The notes below the pieces were generated by a model, which searched no databases, was not told the origin of the DNA, and was given only the letters and a program-made list of their open reading frames with translations. A program made the position numbers and the translations under genes. This document shows, piece after piece, positions 1 to 7,908 of a stretch of DNA of 64,000 bases (the stretch's first letter is position 1; every line of letters starts with the position of its first letter). Origin of the DNA: Flammeovirga sp. OC4 (GTDB lineage Bacteria > Bacteroidota > Bacteroidia > Cytophagales > Flammeovirgaceae); contig NZ_JTAM01000013.1 of NCBI RefSeq assembly GCF_000812565.1, forward strand, positions 62,001 through 126,000. Direction: 5' to 3'.

Positions 1-389
1 AATGCAGACCTTCTGTTGAAAAAGCCCACTCCACCAATACACGCTGTATGATATCCTTTTGCTTTTAAACCATCAATAATTGTAGCTTGTTCAAAAGTGA
101 AAGTATTGGTGTTGGTCGTTTCACTTCCCGCAAATTGAGTGGCAAACAACCGTTCTTGCTTTGGTTGATCAATGGGAGTGGGGAAAAAACCCGAAAAAAT
201 TGCATGATGAGAAGCATAAGTAAAACTCCCCGGTGCATGCCTTTTCTCCCATCCTGATTCTGGTAGATATTTTTGAAGTTGAGGTAATCGCTTTTCTTTA
301 AAAAGTTGTTGGCTGACATCATACCTCAACGTGTCCAACGTGATCAAAACAATATCATAATCACCCACAATTTTATTCGCATTGATCAT
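1..389 (-). CDS. STM4013/SEN3800-family hydrolase (partial, C-terminus outside window)
   Basis: This is the N-terminal ~129 residues of an alkaline-phosphatase-superfamily (sulfatase-fold) hydrolase. The start is the ATG at 389, which overlaps the TGA of the upstream HAD gene in an ATGA junction. The motif ITLDTLRYDV (around residues 16-25) is the first metal-binding strand of the fold, with Asp19 as the likely metal ligand. A second conserved block, APGSFTYASHHAIFSGFFP, matches the substrate-loop region of these enzymes. The two neighbours encode STM4014- and STM4015-family proteins, which identifies this as the STM4013 member of that cluster. The substrate is unknown. The gene continues left of base 1. 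Confidence 0.75.
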   Translation of the reverse strand, partial: MINANKIVGDYDIVLITLDTLRYDVSQQLFKEKRLPQLQKYLPESGWEKRHAPGSFTYASHHAIFSGFFPTPIDQPKQERLFATQFAGSETTNTNTFTFEQATIIDGLKAKGYHTACIGGVGFFNRRSA

Positions 390-1042
390 ATATAATTGGC
401 TATTTCTTGAATGTCATTGATTTGAATATCCGCAATTGATTCTTTTGTTTCAGTAGGGTTGAGGTGAATTGTTTTCCATCCCATTTGATGAGCACCTTTG
501 ATATCCTTGTCATAATCATCACCAATCATTACAATTTCATCAGGCGTATACCCATATTCCATTTGAATTAAATGAAAGAAAAGTGGATTAGGCTTTTCAA
601 AACTATAATCTCCCGATATGAAAGTAGAAGTTGGAGGGAAGGCTTTAAATAATCCAGAGTTTACAATCTTTTTCTGTTGATTATGATTCCCTCCATTTGT
701 TAGTAATACAAGGTGAAAATGTTCTTTTAATTCCGCTAAAAATTGAAGGATTGAAGTGTCTATTTTCTCCACAAAATCCCCAACGACATACTTCTTCTGA
801 AACTCCTCAAATAATTTTTGATGAATGAACTTTGAAATAAGCCATTGATAAAAAGTATCTCTTGATCTGTACCCTTTATTATCATATTCAAGAATAGTGG
901 CTTTATGTTCAGTCCATATATTAGGTTGATTGACAAACTCAAATGCTTTTTCCAAGTAAGTACTATAGGCTTTGTCTCTATCGATTAAAGTATTATCTAA
1001 ATCGAAAACGAGACATTTAATATTTTTAGGTAAGGACTTCAT
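386..1042 (-). CDS. HAD superfamily hydrolase (HAD-IA, YjjG-like)
   Basis: A soluble phosphatase-type HAD hydrolase of about 218 residues. Motif I is DLDNT with the nucleophile Asp14, motif II is LLTNGG, motif III the Lys of FEKPNP, and motif IV GDDYDKDIKGA. An alpha-helical cap lies between motifs I and II, as in subfamily IA nucleotidases such as YjjG. I chose the start MKSLPKNIKCLVF at 1042 because motif I then sits at the usual distance; upstream in-frame ATGs at 1078 and 1105 lie inside the preceding gene. It overlaps STM4014 by 17 nt and the next gene by 4 nt, so it is probably translated as part of the STM40xx operon. The substrate cannot be read from the sequence. Confidence 0.85.
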   Translation of the reverse strand: MKSLPKNIKCLVFDLDNTLIDRDKAYSTYLEKAFEFVNQPNIWTEHKATILEYDNKGYRSRDTFYQWLISKFIHQKLFEEFQKKYVVGDFVEKIDTSILQFLAELKEHFHLVLLTNGGNHNQQKKIVNSGLFKAFPPTSTFISGDYSFEKPNPLFFHLIQMEYGYTPDEIVMIGDDYDKDIKGAHQMGWKTIHLNPTETKESIADIQINDIQEIANYI

Positions 1043-2168
1043 CGAAAATGGATTTAATGATAAAAGCTTGTTCTTCATAGGTTGTTCTGCCTTCAGAATT
1101 GACAATTCTAGGCACTAAATCACCAAAAGCATTCACTTCAATAATTTTTACTTTATGACTGTTGGCTTGGACCATCAGGTCAACTCCTGTCACCATAGCA
1201 CCTTGAAATGATCTGACCGCTTGTAACGCTGTCTTTTTAATTTCTTCCCACTTTTCATTTCCTAAATAATCGATCAATCCATTGAGGTCTCCTCTCTCAT
1301 TGCCAAGGTGTAGATTGGTCATCGGTGAGGTGCTGGACCTCATCACTACATGTTCTACTTTTTGACCAATGACGACCAATCGCAAATCAAATACTTTATT
1401 GTTGAAAGTAGCTTTAGGTTCCCATTTTTCAACAATGAGGTGTTCTTTCGCCAATTGATTGATGATCAATTTAATTTTTGTAGCATCACGATAAGTACTA
1501 ATGTTTAATGAGTTGTATAAAGCGGAAGATTTATCAATTTCAACAGACGTTTTTAATACTTCTCTACTTTTACTTCTTCTATAAGCCATTACTCCTGAAG
1601 AGGAAGAACCGTGTGCAAGCTTAATGAAAACTTGATGTTCTTTTGCTTGATTCATCATTTGATGTAGTTCTTCATAACTCCGAACCGTCCCTAAAAATTT
1701 TGTTTTAGCAACATGATGTTCCAAAAGAATTTGATGGGCGTTCTTCTTGTCAAACATCTGAAGAATAGCCGTAGGAGTATTCATAAACCTTACGTTTCCC
1801 TTCTTCATGACACAATTCTCCACAAACTTTAAAGCTTCTTTAAAACCTAAATAAGCTTGTCTAGAATATTGAATTCTACCTTTATCATTAGGAAGAATAT
1901 CAATTTCTTCTTTAGAGATTTGATGAAATTCTTCTTTTTTTATGCTTTCACTTCCCCATTTCAATAATCCTTTAAAGACATCGAAATTCTCACCAAAGGA
2001 ATCAATTTTTATGATGTCGTTCTCTTCAACAAGTTCTTCAAAAGAATGAGGCGTGGATAGAAGATCTATCCACGCTATTGTTTGGTAGTTTAATTGATAA
2101 GAGTGTAGTGCTTCTTGCATCATCTGAAGCCTACGGTTCTCAGGATTGCCTATAAGTATTACTTTCAA
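1026..2168 (-). CDS. STM4014-family ATP-grasp-like protein
   Basis: A 380-residue protein that opens with MKVILIGNPENRR, the characteristic N-terminus of the STM4014 family. ATP-grasp features are visible: the VFIKLAHGSSSSGVMAY strand-loop (about residues 185-200) as the ATP-binding lid, FDLRLVVIG (about 268), and GVDLMV followed by IIEVNAFGD (about 330-352), whose Glu/Asn would bind magnesium. Such enzymes usually join a carboxylate to an amine or thiol with ATP. The gene sits between the STM4015 gene (11 nt upstream) and the HAD gene (overlapping). The true substrate is unknown; the family call comes from recognising the sequence and its neighbours. Confidence 0.75.
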   Translation of the reverse strand: MKVILIGNPENRRLQMMQEALHSYQLNYQTIAWIDLLSTPHSFEELVEENDIIKIDSFGENFDVFKGLLKWGSESIKKEEFHQISKEEIDILPNDKGRIQYSRQAYLGFKEALKFVENCVMKKGNVRFMNTPTAILQMFDKKNAHQILLEHHVAKTKFLGTVRSYEELHQMMNQAKEHQVFIKLAHGSSSSGVMAYRRSKSREVLKTSVEIDKSSALYNSLNISTYRDATKIKLIINQLAKEHLIVEKWEPKATFNNKVFDLRLVVIGQKVEHVVMRSSTSPMTNLHLGNERGDLNGLIDYLGNEKWEEIKKTALQAVRSFQGAMVTGVDLMVQANSHKVKIIEVNAFGDLVPRIVNSEGRTTYEEQAFIIKSIFDEVLT

Positions 2169-2179
2169 AACTGGATTGA

Positions 2180-3106
2180 TTATTCACCTACATCAACATA
2201 ACGATAGGTTTCATCGTCATAAACATCTTCTTCTTTTTGTTCCCCCATTTTTAGTTCAATATGTGGGAATTTCTCTTTGATTTTTTGACCGATTCCACTA
2301 GATAAATAATTACTACTTAGGTTTAAGTAGCATAGTTGTGGCATACAAGGTGCATTGAGTAAACCTTCAGCACTTTTATCTCCTAAAGTTCCCATTGATA
2401 AGTCCAATGAAAGAATTGTTTCTTGTAATGGAGTCATGGAAATCAACTGTACAATGTCATCAGCATCAATGCAGTTTTGAAGCCCTAAATGAAATAATAA
2501 CGGAAACTTACCGTCTTCTAATAATGGTAAAATATCAGCCTCTACCTCACAGTCATACCCATAATCATCTGTTCCTAGCCATAGTTCAAGATGTTTTAAT
2601 TTAGGAAGAGTAGCATTTCCAATTTCTTGAAGTACGTTTTTGGATAACCCTCCAGATTGAATCACTAGTGTTTCTAGATTTTGATGTTCTATTTCACCAA
2701 GAGCCAATCCTTCACTTCCTTTGATCTGAAATACTTTAAGATTCGGAAAGTTCTTGAAAATCGCATTGAGGTTGGTTTGTTGAATCCATGAAATTTCACA
2801 TTCATCAAAGTCCATATCACCAATAAATAGGGCTTCAATATGTTGTAAATGTTCTTTTTCTTCTACAAGCTTATTGATAATACTTTCACAGTCAGAATCA
2901 TAAGCATCGGCCCAAATACCAATACTCAATCCAATAACTTCTTTGAGATTAGGGTCTTGAAGAAAAGCATCAATCAATTCAATTAGCTTTTGGTCTTCAT
3001 CGTCCATATATTCAAGTCCTAGACGATAAACGGAATTTTTCTCAGTGATCCCTTCTGATTTTGTGAATTGATGTACTTTTTTATTATAAAAAAAATCTGC
3101 TGCCAT
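2180..3106 (-). CDS. STM4015-family leucine-rich-repeat-like protein
   Basis: A 308-residue cytoplasmic protein with no signal peptide. From about residue 90 it carries repeated LRR-like segments (for example HIEALFIGDMDF, NLETLVIQSGGL, KLKHLELWLGTD, PLLFHLGLQN, QLCYLNLSSNYLSS), which predict a curved solenoid. The blocks FIGDMDFDECEISWIQQ and LELWLGTDDYG and the ending RYVDVGE match my recollection of STM4015-family proteins. It is the first gene of the STM40xx operon and probably acts as a protein- or peptide-binding scaffold for the enzymes encoded downstream; that role is inference. Confidence 0.75.
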   Translation of the reverse strand: MAADFFYNKKVHQFTKSEGITEKNSVYRLGLEYMDDEDQKLIELIDAFLQDPNLKEVIGLSIGIWADAYDSDCESIINKLVEEKEHLQHIEALFIGDMDFDECEISWIQQTNLNAIFKNFPNLKVFQIKGSEGLALGEIEHQNLETLVIQSGGLSKNVLQEIGNATLPKLKHLELWLGTDDYGYDCEVEADILPLLEDGKFPLLFHLGLQNCIDADDIVQLISMTPLQETILSLDLSMGTLGDKSAEGLLNAPCMPQLCYLNLSSNYLSSGIGQKIKEKFPHIELKMGEQKEEDVYDDETYRYVDVGE

Positions 3107-3251
3107 ATTTACGTTGCTTTTTGAGTTACTTCTTCTAGTATTAATTTGATAACCTAAAATTAGAGATGAAGAACGTAAAGTTGATACGTTTAAGTTTTTT
3201 TATCGAAGTAGAGTCAATTTTCCCTCTTTCTATTACAAAATAGTATTGCAT

Positions 3252-3280
3252 AAAAAAAGCACCTATTCCTTTGGTGCTTT
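3252..3280 (-). terminator. intrinsic terminator of the 70-residue membrane protein gene
   Basis: The arms AAAGCACC (3256-3263) and GGTGCTTT (3273-3280) form an 8-bp hairpin. On the minus strand it runs into a U tract encoded by the A run at 3252-3258. It lies about 20 nt after the stop of the small membrane protein gene. Confidence 0.75.
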
Positions 3281-3301
3281 CTTCAGGTTGTGATTTTTGA
3301 C

Positions 3302-3514
3302 TTAATGTTTTAAGATCCTAGGTAATAGATATACCCACAAAATAATGGCTGCTGGGACAAAAAGTAATTGTGTTCTTTTTGAATTTACTTTCATGGAGGG
3401 ATCTAATTTTTGACCTCCCCAGAAGTAAAAATAAAATCCAAATATTAGCCCGCAACTGAAATAGATCTTAAATAGGAGTAGGAATATAATTACTGTTTGT
3501 TCTACAATGGTCAT
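3302..3514 (-). CDS. small two-helix membrane protein
   Basis: A 70-residue protein with two hydrophobic helices (about residues 6-32 and 49-66) separated by a short basic loop, KVNSKRTQ, which should face the cytoplasm. The gene is followed at once by a good intrinsic terminator, which supports it as a real monocistronic gene. I do not recognise a family and infer no function. Confidence 0.6.
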   Translation of the reverse strand: MTIVEQTVIIFLLLFKIYFSCGLIFGFYFYFWGGQKLDPSMKVNSKRTQLLFVPAAIILWVYLLPRILKH

Positions 3515-3902
3515 AGTAAGTTGGGCAATAAGTTATAAATACTTTAAGTTACTCAATGCATGTTTGACTCTATCTTAAGCAATGAAAATTCTATTGTGAT
3601 ATAATTAATTTTTGAAAGTGTAATCGTTTTTATGGTTTTATAAAATTAACGGAGTCACGTTGTAGATGAGTGTTTTTTTTTACTTAGAGTGAGTTTTTAT
3701 GCACGCTTTTATTGGCTTTGGTGACCAATCATTTTATAATATAAACTATTTTTATTCATAATTCAATATGAAAAACGAATTCTTAACCTTTGTCTCAATA
3801 CATCAACATTTTATTAATAAAACTGTTTATCTTAGTTATACTAGTATAATGTATAAGTAATACTGACTTTATACTTCAAAAAATTAACTTCTCAAGCTCA
3901 TT
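3515..3902. other. AT-rich intergenic region between divergent genes
   Basis: These 388 bp separate two divergently transcribed genes. I see no open frame with coding character, no tRNA and no strong hairpin. Promoters for the genes at 3514 (minus) and 3903 (plus) must lie here, but no clear -33/-7 pair stands out. Confidence 0.4.
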
Positions 3903-4676
3903 ATGATAAAAATTCAAAGGTTAAACATGGACAATTCATGGTACATTGAATTGGACTCACTCAAACTACTTGTTGATCCTTGGCTAGAAGGTGCCGAAAT
4001 AGACTATTTCTCATGGTTTAATAAACAATGGCATCGAACACCACCATTAAGATATGAGGATATTCCTAATTATGATTTGGTGTTGATTACTCAAAAATAT
4101 CCAGATCATTTTCATCATAAGACCTTAATCAAATTGCAACCCAAAAAGGTGATGGGCCCTGAAAGCATTAGAAAGAAGGTAAATAAAATACTACCGAAAG
4201 CTGAGTTTATAGCTTTTAATAAGAAGAAGAAACAACAACTTTTTGAAGGGGTAACGTTTCATTTCTTACCTACTAAAAGGTGGTTAGATCCTATTTACGA
4301 TGCATTTTTGATTGATGATGGGAAAGAGAGTATATGCTTAGCCACACATGGTTTTGATATAGATTATAAATACGTCAAAGAGATGGGAGATTTCAGTCCA
4401 GTGACATTATTGATGACTCCTTTCAACTTTTATCAATTGCCGGCTTTTTTAGGTGGAACTGTTTCGCCAGGTTTAGAAGGCGTAAAACAATTGGCAGACG
4501 AATTTAATCCAATTTGTGTGGTGCCTACACACGATGAAGATAAACATGCTAGAGGCCTTGTTTCAAAATTTGCGAAAATCATTAAATCGATGTCCAAGGA
4601 AGATCTAAGGAAATTACCTTGGTTAGAAGAAACATATCAACCATTAAATCACTATCATCTTACTAAAATATCATGA
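3903..4676 (+). CDS. MBL-fold metallohydrolase-like protein with degenerate metal site
   Basis: A 257-residue soluble protein with the layout of UlaG-like metallo-beta-lactamase-fold proteins. The N-terminal LKLLVDPWL strand matches the usual LLIDP segment, and later family positions are kept in CLATHGFD (about 147-155) and VVPTHDEDKHARG (about 205-217). The first metal motif, normally THxHxDH, reads TQKYPDH at residues 63-69, so two of the three histidines are replaced (Gln64, Tyr66). It may bind one metal or none. Its stop overlaps the start of the downstream DUF1295 gene (ATGA), indicating a two-gene unit. Confidence 0.7.
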   Translation: MIKIQRLNMDNSWYIELDSLKLLVDPWLEGAEIDYFSWFNKQWHRTPPLRYEDIPNYDLVLITQKYPDHFHHKTLIKLQPKKVMGPESIRKKVNKILPKAEFIAFNKKKKQQLFEGVTFHFLPTKRWLDPIYDAFLIDDGKESICLATHGFDIDYKYVKEMGDFSPVTLLMTPFNFYQLPAFLGGTVSPGLEGVKQLADEFNPICVVPTHDEDKHARGLVSKFAKIIKSMSKEDLRKLPWLEETYQPLNHYHLTKIS

Positions 4677-5536
4677 ACAAAAAACAACAAGCACTTTTAG
4701 AAATTACCATCATCTATTTGATTGTTGGTGCAGTCGGGTATTTAACTTTCCAATATACAGAATATGAATCTCTAGCTTTACGGTTTCTCGTTGCTGATCT
4801 AGCGATGACGGTTGTAACGTTTGTATTCTCTGTTGTAAAGAAAAATAGTAGTGTTTATGATGCTTATTGGAGTGTTATCCCCTTTTATTTCATTTTACAA
4901 TACTTCTATTTATTTGATGGCTTATCTTGGAGCTTACCACAATGGGTCTGTGCATTTGTAATTTCCTTTTGGTCTTGGAGGCTTACATTAAGCTGGGGGA
5001 GAGGATGGCCAGGATGGCATCATGAAGATTTTAGGTATGCTGATTTTCGAGTTCAGTTTAAATCTTTCTTTCAGCCGATTAATTTTTTAGCGATACACTT
5101 ATATCCAACATGTATCGTTTTTTTGAGTATATGGGGGATAGAATGGGTTTACTCGGGAGCAGAGTTGAGTAATATATGGTTGTTTGGATTGGGCGCCATG
5201 ACTGCTTTTGTAGGAACTGTATTTGAATATTTGGCTGATAATGAATTGGACAAATTTCGTAAACGACCCAATAAACAGAAAACAGATATTTTAAGAACAG
5301 GCATTTGGGCAAAATCAAGAAACCCTAATTATTTAGGGGAAATGATGTTTTGGTTTGGAGTAGCGATGATGGGGTTATCTTATAGTGCACCATGGTACAC
5401 CGCTTTAGGTTCTGTTGGAATGTGGTTGATGTTTATGTTTGCTTCCATTCCTTTAAAAGATAAACAAATGATGAAAAATAGACCGGAAGCCTTTCAGAAG
5501 TACAAACAAGAAGTTTCAAGGGTTTTACCTTTTTGA
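4673..5536 (+). CDS. DUF1295 / steroid 5-alpha-reductase-like membrane protein
   Basis: A 287-residue integral membrane protein with about seven hydrophobic segments. The C-terminal part carries the family signature: LRTGIWAKSRNPNYLGEMMF (about 211-230), then SIPLKDKQMMKNRP and a YKQEVSRVLPF tail, as in DUF1295 proteins related to 5-alpha-reductases and isoprenylcysteine methyltransferases. Their substrates are lipids or isoprenoids, with NADPH or SAM as cofactor, and here both are unknown. It is translationally coupled to the MBL-fold gene. A bidirectional terminator follows. Confidence 0.8.
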   Translation: MNKKQQALLEITIIYLIVGAVGYLTFQYTEYESLALRFLVADLAMTVVTFVFSVVKKNSSVYDAYWSVIPFYFILQYFYLFDGLSWSLPQWVCAFVISFWSWRLTLSWGRGWPGWHHEDFRYADFRVQFKSFFQPINFLAIHLYPTCIVFLSIWGIEWVYSGAELSNIWLFGLGAMTAFVGTVFEYLADNELDKFRKRPNKQKTDILRTGIWAKSRNPNYLGEMMFWFGVAMMGLSYSAPWYTALGSVGMWLMFMFASIPLKDKQMMKNRPEAFQKYKQEVSRVLPF

Positions 5537-5545
5537 ATAAAAACA

Positions 5546-5578
5546 AAAATGGCGATCTATGTTTAAGATCGCCATTTT
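5546..5578. terminator. bidirectional intrinsic terminator
   Basis: A perfect hairpin with arms AAATGGCGATCT and AGATCGCCATTT around a 7-nt loop. An A run lies before it and a T run after it, so it can end both the DUF1295 transcript (plus) and the peptidase transcript (minus), whose stop lies at 5581. Confidence 0.85.
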
Positions 5579-5580
5579 CA

Positions 5581-6636
5581 TTATCTAACTCTTAAAGTCC
5601 GTCCAACTCTTAGGGTAGTCCGTTTAGAAATACCATTAAGTCTACAGATTTTAGTGATAGATGTTCCATATCTTCTACTGATTTTCCAAAGAGAATCACC
5701 ACTTCTGATTCTATGGTAAACACTCTTTTTCGATTCAATTAATAATTCATAATTCTTCGCGGTCAATGTAAAGTCTGAAGGAGGGGTGATCTCATGATTT
5801 GCAAAGTCAATCATATCTTCTGGATTAAAAGCATACCCTTGATACCTGATTTCAAAATGAAGATGAGGGCCAGTACTTCTACCTGTATTACCACCAAGAC
5901 CAATTACTTCACCAGCTTTTACTTCCTGTCCTGGTCTTACTAAATATCTGCTTAAATGGCCGTATAATGTTTCAAGGCCATTTTTATGACGAACCATTAC
6001 GTAATAACCATACCCTCTTCTGTTGTATTTTGCGATTCTTACCACACCATCAAACATAGAGCGTAGAGTATCCCCTACGGCTAGCTTTACATCAATACCA
6101 TGATGAAATCTCCATCTTCTGAAGCCATACTTTGATGTTATCTTTCTTTTTTCATCCAGAGGAAAAGCCCATGCAAGTGTATCACCCTCTTCGTATAAAT
6201 GAAGATCAACACTATCTTTTAAAACCTTAGAGGAAATATTATAAGGGTTGACATTCCAATTATCCCAATTGTTGTAATAGTCAAATCCAGTAAGGTAAGC
6301 TGCATCTACAAATTTACCTTCTTGGATTTCTACGAGATTTTGACATTGTTCAGTCTCGTTGAGATTAATTCTTTTATAGCCTTCAGGAAGTGAGGCTAAT
6401 TCTTCTTGATGTTGACAGTCCTCTAGTCCATTTTCTAAAGTGAAAGTTGGAACAGTGATGTTAACATCAGAAATAATATTTTCTTGTACTAATTCAGTAT
6501 TAGCTTTTTTTTCTTTCCCCTTAAATAACTTTTTAAAGAAACCTTGTCCGTATGATGCATTTGACGAAAGTTGTATCACACTCAAGAATAAAACAGTATA
6601 TATAAAAGTAGGCGTTGAAATACGATTCAAGTTCAT
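5581..6636 (-). CDS. secreted M23 (LytM-type) peptidase with LysM domain
   Basis: A 351-residue exported protein: N-terminal signal peptide (about 1-30), a linker rich in Lys/Glu, an M23 zinc peptidase domain and a C-terminal LysM domain (about 307-351, YHRIRSGDSLWKISRRYG). The zinc ligands are visible in RFHHGIDVKL (HxxxD) and in GPHLHFEIR (HxH), separated by GYGYYVMVRH and TLYGHLS. Such enzymes cut peptide cross-links in peptidoglycan or activate amidases. An A/T-rich 250-bp gap separates it from trxB, so it is probably monocistronic. Confidence 0.9.
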   Translation of the reverse strand: MNLNRISTPTFIYTVLFLSVIQLSSNASYGQGFFKKLFKGKEKKANTELVQENIISDVNITVPTFTLENGLEDCQHQEELASLPEGYKRINLNETEQCQNLVEIQEGKFVDAAYLTGFDYYNNWDNWNVNPYNISSKVLKDSVDLHLYEEGDTLAWAFPLDEKRKITSKYGFRRWRFHHGIDVKLAVGDTLRSMFDGVVRIAKYNRRGYGYYVMVRHKNGLETLYGHLSRYLVRPGQEVKAGEVIGLGGNTGRSTGPHLHFEIRYQGYAFNPEDMIDFANHEITPPSDFTLTAKNYELLIESKKSVYHRIRSGDSLWKISRRYGTSITKICRLNGISKRTTLRVGRTLRVR

Positions 6637-6830
6637 GATTTAAATTGTCACAGAATGAACTAAAAAATAAGTTTTTTGTTCGTTTAATTTATTCAAGCAG
6701 AAAGCTATAATTCATATAGACTTAATACTTAAGGTTACAAGAATACTAAAGTAATTGCTAAAAGGCAATTCGTGTTAAATAGTATTTGTCATGTAAACGT
6801 TAAATATCACTATACATTATGTGACATAAC

Positions 6831-6870
6831 AAAAAAAGGTGTGATAAAATTCAATTATCACACCTTTTTT
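6831..6870. terminator. intrinsic terminator after trxB
   Basis: A hairpin with arms GGTGTGATA (6838-6846) and TATCACACC (6856-6864), flanked by A7 on the left and T6 on the right. It is symmetric, but the gene that ends next to it is trxB on the minus strand. Confidence 0.85.
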
Positions 6871-6888
6871 CATCTATTTTACTGAAGC

Positions 6889-7827
6889 TTAGTCCTCAAG
6901 CTCAACTAAATATCTTTCCGCCTCTAATGCAGCCATACAGCCAGTACCAGCAGCAGTAACCGCTTGTCTGTATATAGTATCTTGAACGTCACCAGCAGCA
7001 AATACACCTTTAATATTTGTTTGTGTACTGTCAGGTTTAGTGATCAAGTATCCTGCATCATCCATGTCTAATTGACCTTTAAAGATATCAGTGTTTGGTT
7101 TGTGTCCAATAGCAACGAAGAATCCAGTTACATCAATTGTACTTTCCTCATTTGTTTTATTATTGAATACTCTTACACCTTCTACTGCATCTTTACCTAA
7201 AACTTCTTTTGTTTCAGTGTTCCAGTGGATAGTGATGTTCTCTTTCTTCATCACACGCTCTTGCATGATTTTAGAAGCTCTCATCTCATCACGACGTACC
7301 AATAAGTGAACATTTGCAGCAAGATTAGACAAGTAGTGTGCCTCTTCAGCAGCAGAGTCACCTGCTCCAACTACCACTACATCTTGACCTCTGTAGAAGA
7401 AACCATCACAAACAGCACAAGCAGAAACACCCATTCCGTTTAAACGAGTTTCAGACTCTAATCCTAACCACTTCGCTGAAGCACCAGTTGAAATGATAAT
7501 TGAATCCGCTTCGATTTCAGTCTCTTCGTTGACCGTAGCAACGTGAGGACCTTCCTCGTTAAATTGAACACCTGTAACAAAGCCAGTACGGATATCTGTA
7601 CCAAAACGCTCTGCTTGTTCTTGTAATTCCATCATCATTTGTGGTCCCATGATTCCTTTAGGATAACCAGGGAAGTTCTCAACATCATTTGTGATTGTTA
7701 ATTGACCACCAGGTTGAGGGCCTTGGTATAATACAGGAGATAAGTTAGCTCTTGAAGCATAAATTGCTGCAGTATAACCTGCAGGTCCTGAACCAATGAT
7801 GAGGGTTTTTACACGTTCTCTTGACAT
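6889..7827 (-). CDS. trxB: thioredoxin reductase
   Basis: Cytoplasmic NADPH-dependent flavoenzyme of 312 residues that reduces thioredoxin. The FAD-binding GSGPAG lies at residues 12-17, the redox-active CAVC at 137-140, the NADPH-binding GAGDSA at 154-159 and the C-terminal FAD motif GVFAAGDVQD near 275-285. Length and domain order are those of bacterial TrxB. It lies 82 bp downstream of the DegQ-type protease gene and may be the last gene of the pdxJ run. Confidence 0.95.
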   Translation of the reverse strand: MSRERVKTLIIGSGPAGYTAAIYASRANLSPVLYQGPQPGGQLTITNDVENFPGYPKGIMGPQMMMELQEQAERFGTDIRTGFVTGVQFNEEGPHVATVNEETEIEADSIIISTGASAKWLGLESETRLNGMGVSACAVCDGFFYRGQDVVVVGAGDSAAEEAHYLSNLAANVHLLVRRDEMRASKIMQERVMKKENITIHWNTETKEVLGKDAVEGVRVFNNKTNEESTIDVTGFFVAIGHKPNTDIFKGQLDMDDAGYLITKPDSTQTNIKGVFAAGDVQDTIYRQAVTAAGTGCMAALEAERYLVELED

Positions 7828-7908
7828 CTTTTTATTTTTATTTTATATCAAATTCAACTTTATAAATACTCTACTGTGTTTTGTTTGAAAACGATGTTGG
7901 AGCACTTA

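Noticed and set aside
65-322. Minus-strand open frame of 85 codons at the left edge
   Set aside because: It overlaps the STM4013-family gene in another frame of the same strand; only the frame from 389 carries the phosphatase-fold motif.
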